Positions 33,224-41,254 of a stretch of 64,000 nucleotides of DNA are shown here, in pieces. The DNA is from CAYRJD01 sp965212125. Its GTDB lineage: Bacteria > Actinomycetota > Acidimicrobiia > Acidimicrobiales > Poriferisodalaceae. Position 1 is the first letter of the stretch. Each line of letters begins with the position of its first letter. The notes under the pieces are model-generated. The model was not told where the DNA came from. It did not search any database and saw nothing but the letters and a program-made list of their open reading frames with translations. A program made the translations under genes and the position numbers. Where the stretch lies: assembly GCA_965212125.1 (NCBI GenBank), contig OZ243045.1, positions 1,116,001 through 1,180,000 on the forward strand. The letters run 5' to 3'.

Positions 33224-34345
33224 TCATTGGACTGCAGGCGCGGTCGTTATGTGTTCCAGCAGGGCGAGCTCATCGCCGGCCAGGCTTCGCACTTTTCCTG
33301 CGACCTCGCTTAAGGGTCGCAGCACAATGTCGGTCGAATAAAGCCCCACCAAGACGCCCTTTTCGCCTTCTATTAGAACCTCAACCGCACGCGCACCAAG
33401 CCGACTGCCCAACAAGCGATCGGCGGCGGTGGGCGGACCGCCCCGCTGTATGTGACCTAGCACGGTCGTGCGCACCTCAAATCCTGTGCGTTCGGCTAGT
33501 AGTTCGCTGACCAGTTGCCCAACTCCGCCGAGAACACGACCGCCCCATTCGCCTGGTTTTTGCGGGGCTGAGTTCTGCGGGGCTGGGTTTTGCCCAGCTA
33601 GATCCTGCGTAACGGCGGCGGTGATCGTGGTGGTAGCCGCGGCCTCGGTGTTGCTGCCGTCTGCGCTGACGATTGCTCCTTCGGCGACGACCACGATGGA
33701 AGCGCTGCGGCTGCGTTCGTGCCGGGCGATGAGGCGGTGGGCGATCTCGTCAACGTCAACGGGAGCCTCCGGCACCAAGATGGCGGCCGCCCCGCCCGCG
33801 ATGCCCGCACCTGCAGCGATGTGGCCGGTGTTGCGCCCCATTACTTCGATGATCATTAGGCGGTCGTGAGATTCCGCAGTGGTGTGCAAGCGATCCACGG
33901 CTTCGGTCGCCACGGTCAGCGCTGTGTCAAAACCAATGCAAATGTCGGTGCCCGCTACGTCGTTATCTATGGTCTTTGGCACCGCCACAACCGGAAACCC
34001 AGCCTCGGCAATGCGGTTGGTGGTGATGAGCGTGCCCTCGCCGCCAATGGCAACTAATGCGTCCACGCCGTCCGCTTCAAATTGCTTGATAAGCGGGTCG
34101 GGGCCGCCCTCGATCAGACGCTGCGAACTGCGAGAGGTACCGAGCATTGTGCCGCCACGGGGCAGCGTGCCGCGGACGACCTCAGCGTCAAGCTCAACGC
34201 TGTCGCCATCAAGCACGCCCTCAAAGCCGCGGCGATAGCCAAGCACGCTGGCGCCAAGGCGGTGTCCGGCGGTGCGCACGACGGCTCGGATCGCGGCGTT
34301 TAGTCCGGCACAATCACCGCCACCGGTGAGAACAGCGATGCGCAT
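33224..34345 (-). CDS. pfkA: 6-phosphofructokinase
   Basis: Phosphorylates fructose 6-phosphate in glycolysis. 373 residues from ATG 34345; a longer frame to 34414 reads into the tRNA-Val gene and is rejected, and a -10 box lies 7 bases before this ATG. Motifs: LTGGGDCAGLNAAIR, YRRGFEGVL, VAIGGEGTLI, PKTIDNDVAGTD, MGRNTGHIAAGAGIAGGA. The Gly of GGEGT (E. coli Gly104) fits ATP use, while the Lys of PKTIDND (E. coli 124) is typical of PPi enzymes; the mix is known in actinobacterial ATP-PFKs. An insert near residue 260 is built from NPAPQ-type repeats. Allosteric behaviour cannot be read from sequence. Confidence 0.95.
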   Translation of the reverse strand: MRIAVLTGGGDCAGLNAAIRAVVRTAGHRLGASVLGYRRGFEGVLDGDSVELDAEVVRGTLPRGGTMLGTSRSSQRLIEGGPDPLIKQFEADGVDALVAIGGEGTLITTNRIAEAGFPVVAVPKTIDNDVAGTDICIGFDTALTVATEAVDRLHTTAESHDRLMIIEVMGRNTGHIAAGAGIAGGAAAILVPEAPVDVDEIAHRLIARHERSRSASIVVVAEGAIVSADGSNTEAAATTTITAAVTQDLAGQNPAPQNSAPQKPGEWGGRVLGGVGQLVSELLAERTGFEVRTTVLGHIQRGGPPTAADRLLGSRLGARAVEVLIEGEKGVLVGLYSTDIVLRPLSEVAGKVRSLAGDELALLEHITTAPAVQ

Positions 34346-34352
34346 TGCTGCC

Positions 34353-34358
34353 AGGGTA
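34353..34358 (-). promoter_or_regulatory. -10 box of pfkA, leaderless
   Basis: TACCCT on the minus strand ends 7 bases before ATG 34345, in the 23-base gap between tRNA-Val and pfkA. Confidence 0.6.
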
Positions 34359-34368
34359 CGGCTAACTG

Positions 34369-34442
34369 TGGGCGATACAGGATTCGAACCTGTGACCTCT
34401 TGCGTGTCGAGCAAGCGCGCTAACCAACTGCGCCAATCGCCC
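34369..34442 (-). tRNA. tRNA-Val (anticodon GAC)
   Basis: A full cloverleaf on the minus strand: acceptor GGGCGAT/ATCGCCC, D arm with AGTTGGTTAGC, anticodon stem CTTGC/GCAAG with loop TCGACAC, T arm with GGTTCGAATCC, discriminator A. CCA is not encoded. Confidence 0.95.
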
Positions 34443-34504
34443 TTCGGGTCTGCTAGACGCTAGCAAGGTTTGCCATAAATAGGGGCAAGGTCGCTGCAGA
34501 TATG

Positions 34505-34575
34505 AGGCGGAGACCGGATTCGAACCGGCGTACACGGCTTTGCAGGCCGCTGCCTAACCACTCGGCCACTCCGCC
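34505..34575 (-). tRNA. tRNA-Cys (anticodon GCA)
   Basis: Acceptor GGCGGAG/CTCCGCC, anticodon loop CTGCAAA, T arm with GGTTCGAATCC, discriminator T; 71 bases, the usual short tRNA-Cys. It lies 62 bases upstream of tRNA-Val on the same strand, so they may share a transcript. CCA is not encoded. Confidence 0.95.
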
Positions 34576-34681
34576 AGGCGCTCTAGCCCACGGTAACCCT
34601 AGGGCTGGCAGGCGGTCAGGCTATTGCGGCAGCTCGCTTTGCCCGCTTTCTTGCTTTGCCCGCTCTGCTCGCCCTGTCTAT

Positions 34682-34727
34682 TTAGTAGCGGGGCTACTTA
34701 ATAGCGGGACTTACTTAGTAGCGGGGC
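34682..34727. repeat. Three near-copies of a 13-base unit at the SDR 3' end
   Basis: TTAGTAGCGGGGC at 34682 and 34715 and TTAATAGCGGGAC at 34698, with a 16-17 base period. The third copy lies inside the end of the SDR gene and supplies residues next to its stop. Confidence 0.7.
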
Positions 34728-35670
34728 GCTGCCCGAACCCTTTGAATGTGTCGGCGATTGAAGTAGCCACCGACGACAATTTGTCGCGGCCTTCCAGCAG
34801 CCGCGGGGCAACCCTGGCTAGGTCTTCAACGCTCCAGCGGCCTTCGGTCGCAACCACATCGCTGTCGGCTAGCGACCAGCCGCCATACAGCCCGACCTCA
34901 TTGCCGCCAACGTGGAACACGCCGCCGGTAAACGGACAATCCGCGGTCGCTAGGTAGGCCACCAAAGGGCTGATGTTGGCAGGGTCGTACAGGTCAAACT
35001 CGCCTGGATCTTCCGGCGCAGCCACGACCTCTTCCAGGCCGGGGGTTTGCAGGGTCAGTCGTGTGCGCGCAATCGGCGCCAGACAATTCACCCGCACCCC
35101 GTAGCGGGACAGCTCGCCCGCGCCCACCAGGCTCATCGCCGCAATCCCGGCCTTGGCCGCCGCATAGTTGAACTGGCCGAGGTTGCCGAGCATCGCGCCC
35201 GACGCTGTATTGATGACCGACGCATTCACCTCTTTGCCAGCCTTGCTTTGCTCGCGCCAGTACGCAGCCGCCCAACGCGTAGGGCAGAAATGCCCCTTCA
35301 TGTGAACGTCAATCACCGCATCCCACTCTGGCTCGGTCATATTGACGATCACGCGGTCGCGCAGAATGCCAGCGTTGTTCACCAGCACGTGCAGGTCGCC
35401 GAACGTTTCCACCGCCAGGTTCACCATGCGCTGAGCGCCCTCCCAGTCGGTGACTGAGTCGTTGTTGGCGACCGCTTCGCCGCCCAGGTCAACTATTTCT
35501 TTGGCTACCTCGCTGGCGGGCCCGGCGTCTTCACCGGTGCCGTCAGCGGTGCCGCCGAGGTCGTTCACCACCACCTTGGCGCCTTCGGATGCCAGCAGCA
35601 GCGAATGCTCACGGCCGATGCCGCGACCCGCGCCGGTGATAAGTACAACTCTTCCGTCAAGTGACCCCAT
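34711..35670 (-). CDS. SDR dehydrogenase, (3R)-hydroxyacyl-CoA dehydrogenase-like
   Basis: 319 residues. VLITGAGRGIGREHSLLLASEGAKVVVNDLGG and the acidic GTGEDAGPA stretch after it are typical of the dehydrogenase part of peroxisomal multifunctional enzyme type 2; LVNNAGILRDRVIVNM and the YAAAK active site (NYAAAKAGIAAMS) follow. The C-terminal 60 residues go beyond a plain SDR. Likely a 3-hydroxyacyl-CoA or related step in fatty acid or steroid breakdown. ATG 35670 has AAGGGGAA ahead of it and lies 30 bases downstream of tRNA-Gly. Substrate not known. Confidence 0.85.
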   Translation of the reverse strand: MGSLDGRVVLITGAGRGIGREHSLLLASEGAKVVVNDLGGTADGTGEDAGPASEVAKEIVDLGGEAVANNDSVTDWEGAQRMVNLAVETFGDLHVLVNNAGILRDRVIVNMTEPEWDAVIDVHMKGHFCPTRWAAAYWREQSKAGKEVNASVINTASGAMLGNLGQFNYAAAKAGIAAMSLVGAGELSRYGVRVNCLAPIARTRLTLQTPGLEEVVAAPEDPGEFDLYDPANISPLVAYLATADCPFTGGVFHVGGNEVGLYGGWSLADSDVVATEGRWSVEDLARVAPRLLEGRDKLSSVATSIADTFKGFGQRPATK

Positions 35671-35700
35671 AAAGGTTCCCCTTCTTTTTTGCTAATGCTG

Positions 35701-35773
35701 AGCGGATGACCGGGTTCGAACCGGCGACCTCAACCTTGGCAAGGTTGCGCTCTACCAACTGAGCTACATCCGC
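35701..35773 (-). tRNA. tRNA-Gly (anticodon GCC)
   Basis: Acceptor GCGGATG/CATCCGC, D arm with CTCAGTTGGTAGAG, anticodon loop TTGCCAA in stem CAACC/GGTTG, T arm with GGTTCGAACCC, discriminator T. It ends 30 bases before the SDR start. CCA is not encoded. Confidence 0.95.
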
Positions 35774-35861
35774 TAGTGGCCCGAAATCTACCAAGAGCAG
35801 GGCGCACTAGCCGTCCCCGCTCGCCCGGCTGCTTCTTCGCTTGACTGCCTCTGCTCGCTGG

Positions 35862-36089
35862 CTAAGACTGGGATTCTGATCGCAGGTCGATGGTCAGGGT
35901 GAGGATTCCGTCGGCTAGCTCTGGTTTGGCGGCGGCGATCATTGAGTAGTCCATGTAGTCACGCTCGGCCTGCTCAATGAAGTGGCGACGCTCCTCGCCT
36001 CCGACTGCTGGCAGGTTGCGCTTGCGCACCGCTTCGGATCGCTCAACAAAACGGGCGATCATCTCGGCCGGGTCAAACTGGTCAGCCAT
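35862..36089 (-). CDS. Small conserved-looking protein, function unknown
   Basis: 75 residues, acidic and helix-rich: MADQFDPAEMIARFVERSEA, then a basic patch VRKRNLP, an RRHFIEQAERDYMDYSMIAAAK helix, and a beta-like end with ILTLTIDLRSE. No family recognised. ATG 36089 overlaps the stop of the small membrane gene by 8 bases, so it is translated with it. It closes the unit DEAD helicase-metX-membrane protein. Coding status is supported by the coupling and by base composition matching neighbours. Confidence 0.65.
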   Translation of the reverse strand: MADQFDPAEMIARFVERSEAVRKRNLPAVGGEERRHFIEQAERDYMDYSMIAAAKPELADGILTLTIDLRSESQS

Positions 36090-36300
36090 TATTCATTACC
36101 TCGCTGTTAGTTGGCTCTGTGGCCGGATCGGCCTGGTTTTGGGCGGCTGGTTTTGAGCGCCTCAGCAATAATACGAAGCCAGCCGCACAGGCCAGCGTCA
36201 GCACCACCAGCGCCGCCACCGCCAGGCGCCACCACCATATGCCTGAGCTAACCGATTCGCTGGCTAGCAAAGCACCAGCCAGCCGGGCAACAGTTAGCAC
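36082..36300 (-). CDS. Small single-pass membrane protein, function unknown
   Basis: 72 residues from GTG 36300, 5 bases past the metX stop. One strong membrane segment (WWWRLAVAALVVLTLACAAG) sits between a short outer part and a basic LLLRRSKP stop-transfer, then an acidic, Asn-rich tail. The tail overlaps the next gene. No family recognised. Its tight spacing behind metX suggests cotranscription, not necessarily a methionine role. Confidence 0.6.
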   Translation of the reverse strand: MLTVARLAGALLASESVSSGIWWWRLAVAALVVLTLACAAGFVLLLRRSKPAAQNQADPATEPTNSEVMNNG

Positions 36301-36305
36301 GGCGG

Positions 36306-37511
36306 TTAAGAGCCGTAGCCCTGCTTGGCTGCCTCATCGATGAAACGACCCATCGGCGGGCCTGTCTGATCGGGTGCGGTAAGAAACCCGTCGTGACCGT
36401 TATCGCTCTCAACGTCAATGTGCTCAACCGGCACTTGACCATCTAGGGCTTCAACGATGCGCATCTGCTGCGGGCGGGGATACAGAAAATCGCTGGTAAC
36501 GCTCATAATCATCGTCGGCGCTTGAATGCGTTTTAGCGCGGCCTCAATGCCGCCACGGCCGCGGCCAATGTCGTGCAAATCCATGCACTTGTTCAGCACC
36601 AGATAAGTGTTGGCATCAAAGCGCTCGCAGATCTTGCGGCCGTGTGAATCAAGGTAGCGCTCAACGTCGAAGCGCTGCGATTCGCGGTAGGGCAGTATCG
36701 CTTCTTCGGATATGCGATCGAAGCGACGGTCAAACTCCGCGGCGGAGCGATAATGAATCATGGCGATGCGGCGTGCATTTGCCAGCCCGAGGTGCGGGCC
36801 AGCTCCAGCGGGCGCGTCGTAATAGTTGCCGCCGGCGAAGTTGGGGTCGTCTTTGATTGCGTGGCGGCCGACCGAGCTCCAGGCGATCTGTTGTGCCGTT
36901 GCTGCTGCCGAAGAGGCGACGATCACGCTGGCGTCAAGGCGAGTGGGGTACATAACCGACCACTCCAACGCCTGCATGCCGCCCATTGAGCCGCCCACGA
37001 CAGCCGCCCAGTGATCAATGCCTAGGTAAAGGCCGAGTGCCGACTGCGCTCGCACCTGGTCTCGCACGGTCACAACCGGGAAATCAGCCGCGTAGCGCTC
37101 GCCGGTTTGGGGATTGATTGATGACGGGCCGGTTGTTCCTTGGCAGCCGCCCAGCGCGTTGGCGCAGACCACAAAATAGCGATCGGTGTCAAGCGGGCGC
37201 CCGGGGCCGATGAAATCGTTCCACCAACCTTCGGTCATCTGCCCGGGCGGGTCTGATGGTCCGTGTGCGTGGGCGTCACCGGTCAGAGCGTGGCAAACCA
37301 AAATTGCGTTTGCGCCGGTGGCGTCAAGCTCGCCCCAGGTTTCGTAAGCGAGCACTGGCTGATGCAGCAGCTCGCCGCCTTCCAAGCTGAAAGGGCGCGA
37401 AGGGGAGAGATCAAAAAATCTGCGATATGCGACTGGCAGGTCTGGGTGCCAGGCACCGGATGCGGGAAGCAAAGCGCCAGATGCGGGAAAGTTGCTGGAC
37501 TCTTCCGCCAT
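36306..37511 (-). CDS. metX: Homoserine O-acetyltransferase
   Basis: Activates homoserine with acetyl-CoA for methionine synthesis. 401 residues, alpha/beta hydrolase fold. LVCHALTGDAHAHG, the nucleophile GGSMGGMQALEW, RIAMIHYRSAAEFDRRF and the C-terminal SDNGHDGFL with the catalytic His are all family marks. Start ATG 2 bases past the helicase stop, so translation is probably coupled. The N-terminus has a repeated PASGA. The acyl group (acetyl or succinyl) cannot be fixed from these motifs alone. No SAM riboswitch was seen ahead of the operon. Confidence 0.94.
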   Translation of the reverse strand: MAEESSNFPASGALLPASGAWHPDLPVAYRRFFDLSPSRPFSLEGGELLHQPVLAYETWGELDATGANAILVCHALTGDAHAHGPSDPPGQMTEGWWNDFIGPGRPLDTDRYFVVCANALGGCQGTTGPSSINPQTGERYAADFPVVTVRDQVRAQSALGLYLGIDHWAAVVGGSMGGMQALEWSVMYPTRLDASVIVASSAAATAQQIAWSSVGRHAIKDDPNFAGGNYYDAPAGAGPHLGLANARRIAMIHYRSAAEFDRRFDRISEEAILPYRESQRFDVERYLDSHGRKICERFDANTYLVLNKCMDLHDIGRGRGGIEAALKRIQAPTMIMSVTSDFLYPRPQQMRIVEALDGQVPVEHIDVESDNGHDGFLTAPDQTGPPMGRFIDEAAKQGYGS

Positions 37512-37513
37512 GG

Positions 37514-38710
37514 CTAAGTCCCAGCGGCTGGGGCAGCAGCGACCACGCTGGCACTGTCGGTCAACGTCCAGGCGGCGAGGTTGTCAAGTCGATCGTCGCT
37601 GGAAAACACTTCTTCTAGGGGCAGCTTGAGCCCAAGGCGGCGTTGCAGCCTGCGAACCTCTAGCTCTTGATCCCACATAAACATCGCTACCGCGGTGCCG
37701 CTGCGGCCGGCTCGCGCCGTTCGCCCAGAGCGGTGCAAATATTCTTTGTGATCTGACGGCAGGTCAAAGTGAATAACCACCTCAACGCCGTCAATATGCA
37801 AGCCGCGCGAAGCCACGTCGGTAGCGACGAGCGCGGAAAGCTCACCGCTTGCGAAGGCTCGCAAAGACGCCTCACGCTTGCTTTGTGGCAGGTCGCCGTG
37901 GATGGCTCCAACCTTTACGCCTTCTTTTTTGAGGTTGTCGGCCAGCCGGTCAGCCCCACGCTTTGTGCGCGTGAACAGCAAGGTGCGAGGCACGCCAGCG
38001 ATAATGCGGGCCGCCACACGCACGCGATCCATTGGGTGCGTTAGCAAAAACAGGTGCGACATCTGCGACACCACCGCTTCGGCTTCTTCAACTTCTCGGA
38101 AGGTCGGGTTGGCTAAGTACCGGCGCACGAGGGTGTCAACCACGCCGTCCAGGGTGGCTGAGAACAGCAGCGTTTGATGCTTGTTGTTGATCTGTCGCAG
38201 CAGCCACTCCACTTGCGGCAGGAATCCCATGTCGGCCAGCCGATCGGCTTCATCTATAACAACACGATCTACGTTGCTGATGCTCAGTTCGCCTCTATCG
38301 ATCAGATCGATCAGGCGGCCGGGCGTTGCGATTACGACGTCAACGCCCTTGGCGATTTGGCGGATTTGGCGGGCAATGTCAACGCCGCCATAGACCGCAC
38401 GTGAGCGCAGGCCTACGGCCTCAGCTAGTGGCTCTACTACTTCGGCGACCTGGTTAGTCAGCTCGCGCGTAGGTGTGAGTATGAGAGTTGTCGGATTGCC
38501 GTCGGGCGATGGTTTGGTGTGCGCAAGCATCGGCAAGCTAAATGCCAACGTCTTGCCCGATCCAGTCTTGGCTTTGCCGCACACGTCTCTTCCGGCGAGA
38601 GCGTCAGCGATGGTTGCCTGCTGGATGGGGAATGGCTCGTCAATTCCTTGCTTGGCGAGCACGTCGCACAGCTCGGACGGAACGCCGAGTTCAGCGAATG
38701 TGGTTGTCAC
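37514..38710 (-). CDS. DEAD-box RNA helicase
   Basis: ATP-dependent RNA unwinding enzyme, 398 residues, a short form with only the two RecA-like domains and little tail. Q motif FPIQQATI, Walker A AKTGSGKT, PTREL, TPGRL, DEAD box VIDEADRLADMGF, SAT motif FSATL, RTKRGAD, and HRSGRTARAGRSG. GTG start; a -10 box lies 26 bases upstream. It heads a unit with metX and two small genes. Role in ribosome assembly or RNA decay is likely but not shown. Confidence 0.95.
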   Translation of the reverse strand: MTTTFAELGVPSELCDVLAKQGIDEPFPIQQATIADALAGRDVCGKAKTGSGKTLAFSLPMLAHTKPSPDGNPTTLILTPTRELTNQVAEVVEPLAEAVGLRSRAVYGGVDIARQIRQIAKGVDVVIATPGRLIDLIDRGELSISNVDRVVIDEADRLADMGFLPQVEWLLRQINNKHQTLLFSATLDGVVDTLVRRYLANPTFREVEEAEAVVSQMSHLFLLTHPMDRVRVAARIIAGVPRTLLFTRTKRGADRLADNLKKEGVKVGAIHGDLPQSKREASLRAFASGELSALVATDVASRGLHIDGVEVVIHFDLPSDHKEYLHRSGRTARAGRSGTAVAMFMWDQELEVRRLQRRLGLKLPLEEVFSSDDRLDNLAAWTLTDSASVVAAAPAAGT

Positions 38711-38735
38711 AGGATTTCTTTCAGGTCAGCTATCT

Positions 38736-38741
38736 AGGGTA
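38736..38741 (-). promoter_or_regulatory. -10 box of the helicase-metX operon
   Basis: TACCCT on the minus strand, 25 bases before GTG 38710, leaving a short leader with a weak GAAAG ribosome site. Confidence 0.4.
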
Positions 38742-38826
38742 CAGGCGCGCTGGTGTTGTTTTGGTTACCCACGCTTGGATGTCGGTGCCGCGGGCGGCTC
38801 TCGCGGATTGGCCGGGCGGGCGAGCT

Positions 38827-38860
38827 AGGCGGGCAAACCAGCTAAGCGTGCAAACCAGCT
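38827..38860. repeat. 17-base tandem duplication at the dapE stop
   Basis: GCAAACCAGCTA occurs twice in a 17-base period (from 38832 and 38849), and the second copy contains the dapE stop codon. Confidence 0.65.
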
Positions 38861-40070
38861 AGGCGTGCAGCAAGTGCATTAGCGCGACGTGCACCGCCAC
38901 TATTTCATCGCGCTGCACGAACTCGTCACGCGTGTGCGCAATGGTCGGATCGCCTGCGCCAAAGTTCGCCGCCGCAATGTCGTGCTGGGCGAAACGGGCG
39001 ACATCGGTCCAGCCGAGCTTGGCTGAGACCGTGAGGTTGTTGTCCGCAATCAAGCGCTGCAAGAGTGGGTGATCAAGCGCGGGGTGCGCCGCAAAAGCAT
39101 GGTCGGTTACCTCAAAGCCATCGCACTCGCCCACCACCTCAGCCAGGTAGGCCTCCGCGTCTGCCGCAGTGCGGTCGGGTGCGTAACGCAGATTCAACGT
39201 AAGGCAGGCTTCGTCGGGCACGACGTTGCCAGCCACGCCGCCGCTTACAGCTACCGCTTGGATTGCCTCGCGAAACTCACAGCCATCAATAACAGGACGG
39301 CGGGCAACGTAGGGCTCCCGGGCTGTGCCGGTGCCGGTGCGCTCCCCGTCTCTCGGTTGCCCTTCATCTGCTAGCTGCCCCTCGCTCGCCGGCTGGGTCA
39401 GTGCCGCCAGCAGATCACCCATGCGATGGATTGCGTTCACGCCTTTCCACGGCCGTGCGGTATGAGCGCGCTGGCCGCGATAGGTGACCTTGGCTCGCAA
39501 CGAACCTTGGCAGCCCGCTTCCAGCAGCGCCGAAGTCGGCTCTCCCAGCAGCGCCGCATCGCAGGCCAACAACTCAGGAGCTTGCTCAAACAAAAGTCGC
39601 AGCCCGTTGTGCGGAGCAGCCACTTCCTCGCACTCATAGAAAACGAAAGTGACATCTAGCTTGGGATCGTTGAGTTGCGCCGCAACAGCCAGCTGCGCGG
39701 CCAGGCTGCCCTTCATGTCGCAGGCGCCCAAGCCGTAAAGCCGATCGCCGTCAATGCGAGCGGTTAGGTGGTCCGGATCATTTGGTGCGGCTGGCACGGT
39801 GTCAAGGTGGCCAGCGATAACCAGACGCTGAGAGCGGTCTAGCTGGGTGCGAGCGATGATGTTGTTGGAGATGCGCGTGACTTCAAGCGTGGGTGCTTGG
39901 GTTCGTAGCACTTGCTCGGTGTAGTCCGCTAGCGCTTTTTCTTCGTGACTCTGCGACGGGATTGCGACTAGCTCGGCGGCGAGTTGCAGCAGGTCAGAAT
40001 CTGGCGAACTGAAATCTGCTGAAGGCGCGGGATTTTTTAGAGGTCTGGGATTTTTTGGAGGCACGGTCAT
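38859..40070 (-). CDS. dapE: Succinyl-diaminopimelate desuccinylase (M20 family)
   Basis: Removes succinate from N-succinyl-LL-DAP in lysine and peptidoglycan synthesis; two-zinc M20 hydrolase, 403 residues from ATG 40070. Metal and catalytic blocks: GHLDTVPAAPN, GACDMKGSLAAQ, YECEEVAAP, ALLGEPTSALLEAG. The dimerisation domain lies in the middle, with an extra Glu/Gly/Arg-rich loop (EGQLADEGQPRDGERTG). The open frame reaches 40247, but that part overlaps dapC; ATG 40070 overlaps the dapC stop as ATGA. The dapC neighbour decides DapE over other M20 peptidases. Confidence 0.92.
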   Translation of the reverse strand: MTVPPKNPRPLKNPAPSADFSSPDSDLLQLAAELVAIPSQSHEEKALADYTEQVLRTQAPTLEVTRISNNIIARTQLDRSQRLVIAGHLDTVPAAPNDPDHLTARIDGDRLYGLGACDMKGSLAAQLAVAAQLNDPKLDVTFVFYECEEVAAPHNGLRLLFEQAPELLACDAALLGEPTSALLEAGCQGSLRAKVTYRGQRAHTARPWKGVNAIHRMGDLLAALTQPASEGQLADEGQPRDGERTGTGTAREPYVARRPVIDGCEFREAIQAVAVSGGVAGNVVPDEACLTLNLRYAPDRTAADAEAYLAEVVGECDGFEVTDHAFAAHPALDHPLLQRLIADNNLTVSAKLGWTDVARFAQHDIAAANFGAGDPTIAHTRDEFVQRDEIVAVHVALMHLLHA

Positions 40071-41242
40071 ATCTCTCTGGCGCGTTGCTCTAGTAGTTCC
40101 ATTTGCGGGTCGGTTGCCACTGCGGCTATTCGCACGTAGCCGCTTCCGTCCGGACCGAAAAAATCGCCCGGTGCTACCACTAGGCCGATCTTGTTCGCTA
40201 GCAGCGAAACAAACTCCCACGCATCGCCGCCGGGCGCTGGTACCCAAAGATAGAAGCCGCCGCCGGGCAGGGTGGCTTGCACGTCAAATATTTCGAGCAG
40301 CTTGGCTAGGTGCTCCAAGCGGCTGTGATAGCGGGCACGCTGCTCAACGACATGTTGCTGGTCGGCCAGTGCCACAGCCGCCGCAGCTTGGGCTGGGCCT
40401 GGAACCATAAATCCAGCGTGCTTGCGGATTTCTTTTAGGTAATCGACTAGCTCTGCATCACCTGCGTAAAACCCAACTCTTACGCCCGCCAGGTTGGATC
40501 GCTTCGACAGTGAATGCACCGCCACCGTGCCTTTGTGGTCGGCGGAGCTAGCGTCGCTCAAGATGCTGCGGGGCGATCCTTCCCAGGTGTATTCCGCGTA
40601 GCACTCATCGCTGAACACCGGCACGTCGTGCGCTCTCCCCCACTTTGCCGCCGCCGCTAAGTCATCCAAGCCGCCCGCCGGGTTGCCGGGCGTGTTCATC
40701 CACAACAGCAAGGCGCGCTGCGCATCGCTGTCACTGATTTGGTCAAGCTGGGGCGACCAGTTTTGATCCACCGGCACCGGCACCGCCCGCGCATTGGCAA
40801 GCGTCGCTCCCATCGCGTAGCTGGGGTAGCTGATGGCCGGATACAAAACGGTGTCCTTTGCGGGGTTGCGCAGTCGCAGCCAGTGCGGAAGCCCCGCCAC
40901 GAACTCTTTTGACCCGATCGTCGCCGCAACCTGAGTGGCAGGATCAACCTGCACGCCCAGCGCGCATTGCGCCCACGTGGCGAACTCTTCCCGCATGGCG
41001 ACGGAGCCGATGGATGTCGGGTAGCCGTGTTCGGTTTTGGAGCTAGCCAAAGCCTCCACCACCGACGGCAGGGGCGGGTCTGTCGGCGTGCCAACCGAAA
41101 GATCTACGCAGCCGCCAGCAAGGTGGTCGGCTTGGGCGATGAGCGGTTTGAGCAGGTCGTATGGATAGGCCGGTGGAACGAACCCGGCCGGCGCGGTGTT
41201 GGCTGGGGCGGTGTTGGCCGATGCCGTGCGGGAGTCGGTCAT
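40067..41242 (-). CDS. dapC: N-succinyldiaminopimelate aminotransferase
   Basis: Class I PLP aminotransferase, 391 residues, in the succinylase route to DAP. PYDLLKPLIAQA opening, DLSVGTPTDPPLP, WMNTPGNPAGG, FSDECYAEYTWEG and the PLP lysine in HSLSKRSNLAGVRVGF. It is translationally coupled to dapE. An N-terminal NTAPANTAPAG repeat is a short tandem duplication. ATG 41242 is 12 bases past hflX, so it continues the miaB-to-dapE chain. The alternative, LL-DAP aminotransferase, is less likely because dapE follows. Confidence 0.9.
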   Translation of the reverse strand: MTDSRTASANTAPANTAPAGFVPPAYPYDLLKPLIAQADHLAGGCVDLSVGTPTDPPLPSVVEALASSKTEHGYPTSIGSVAMREEFATWAQCALGVQVDPATQVAATIGSKEFVAGLPHWLRLRNPAKDTVLYPAISYPSYAMGATLANARAVPVPVDQNWSPQLDQISDSDAQRALLLWMNTPGNPAGGLDDLAAAAKWGRAHDVPVFSDECYAEYTWEGSPRSILSDASSADHKGTVAVHSLSKRSNLAGVRVGFYAGDAELVDYLKEIRKHAGFMVPGPAQAAAAVALADQQHVVEQRARYHSRLEHLAKLLEIFDVQATLPGGGFYLWVPAPGGDAWEFVSLLANKIGLVVAPGDFFGPDGSGYVRIAAVATDPQMELLEQRAREI

Positions 41243-41254
41243 ATCACGCCTGCG

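Noticed and set aside
34346..34414. N-terminal extension of pfkA
   Set aside because: It reads through the tRNA-Val gene; the peptide MLDTQEVTGSNPVSP is a well-known translation of tRNA sequence. The PFK fold begins at ATG 34345.
34682..34727. tRNA attachment (att) site near tRNA-Cys
   Set aside because: The repeats do not copy any tRNA end, and no integrase is present.
40071..40247. Longer start for dapE
   Set aside because: Arg-rich sequence antisense in character within dapC; ATG 40070 makes the ATGA overlap.
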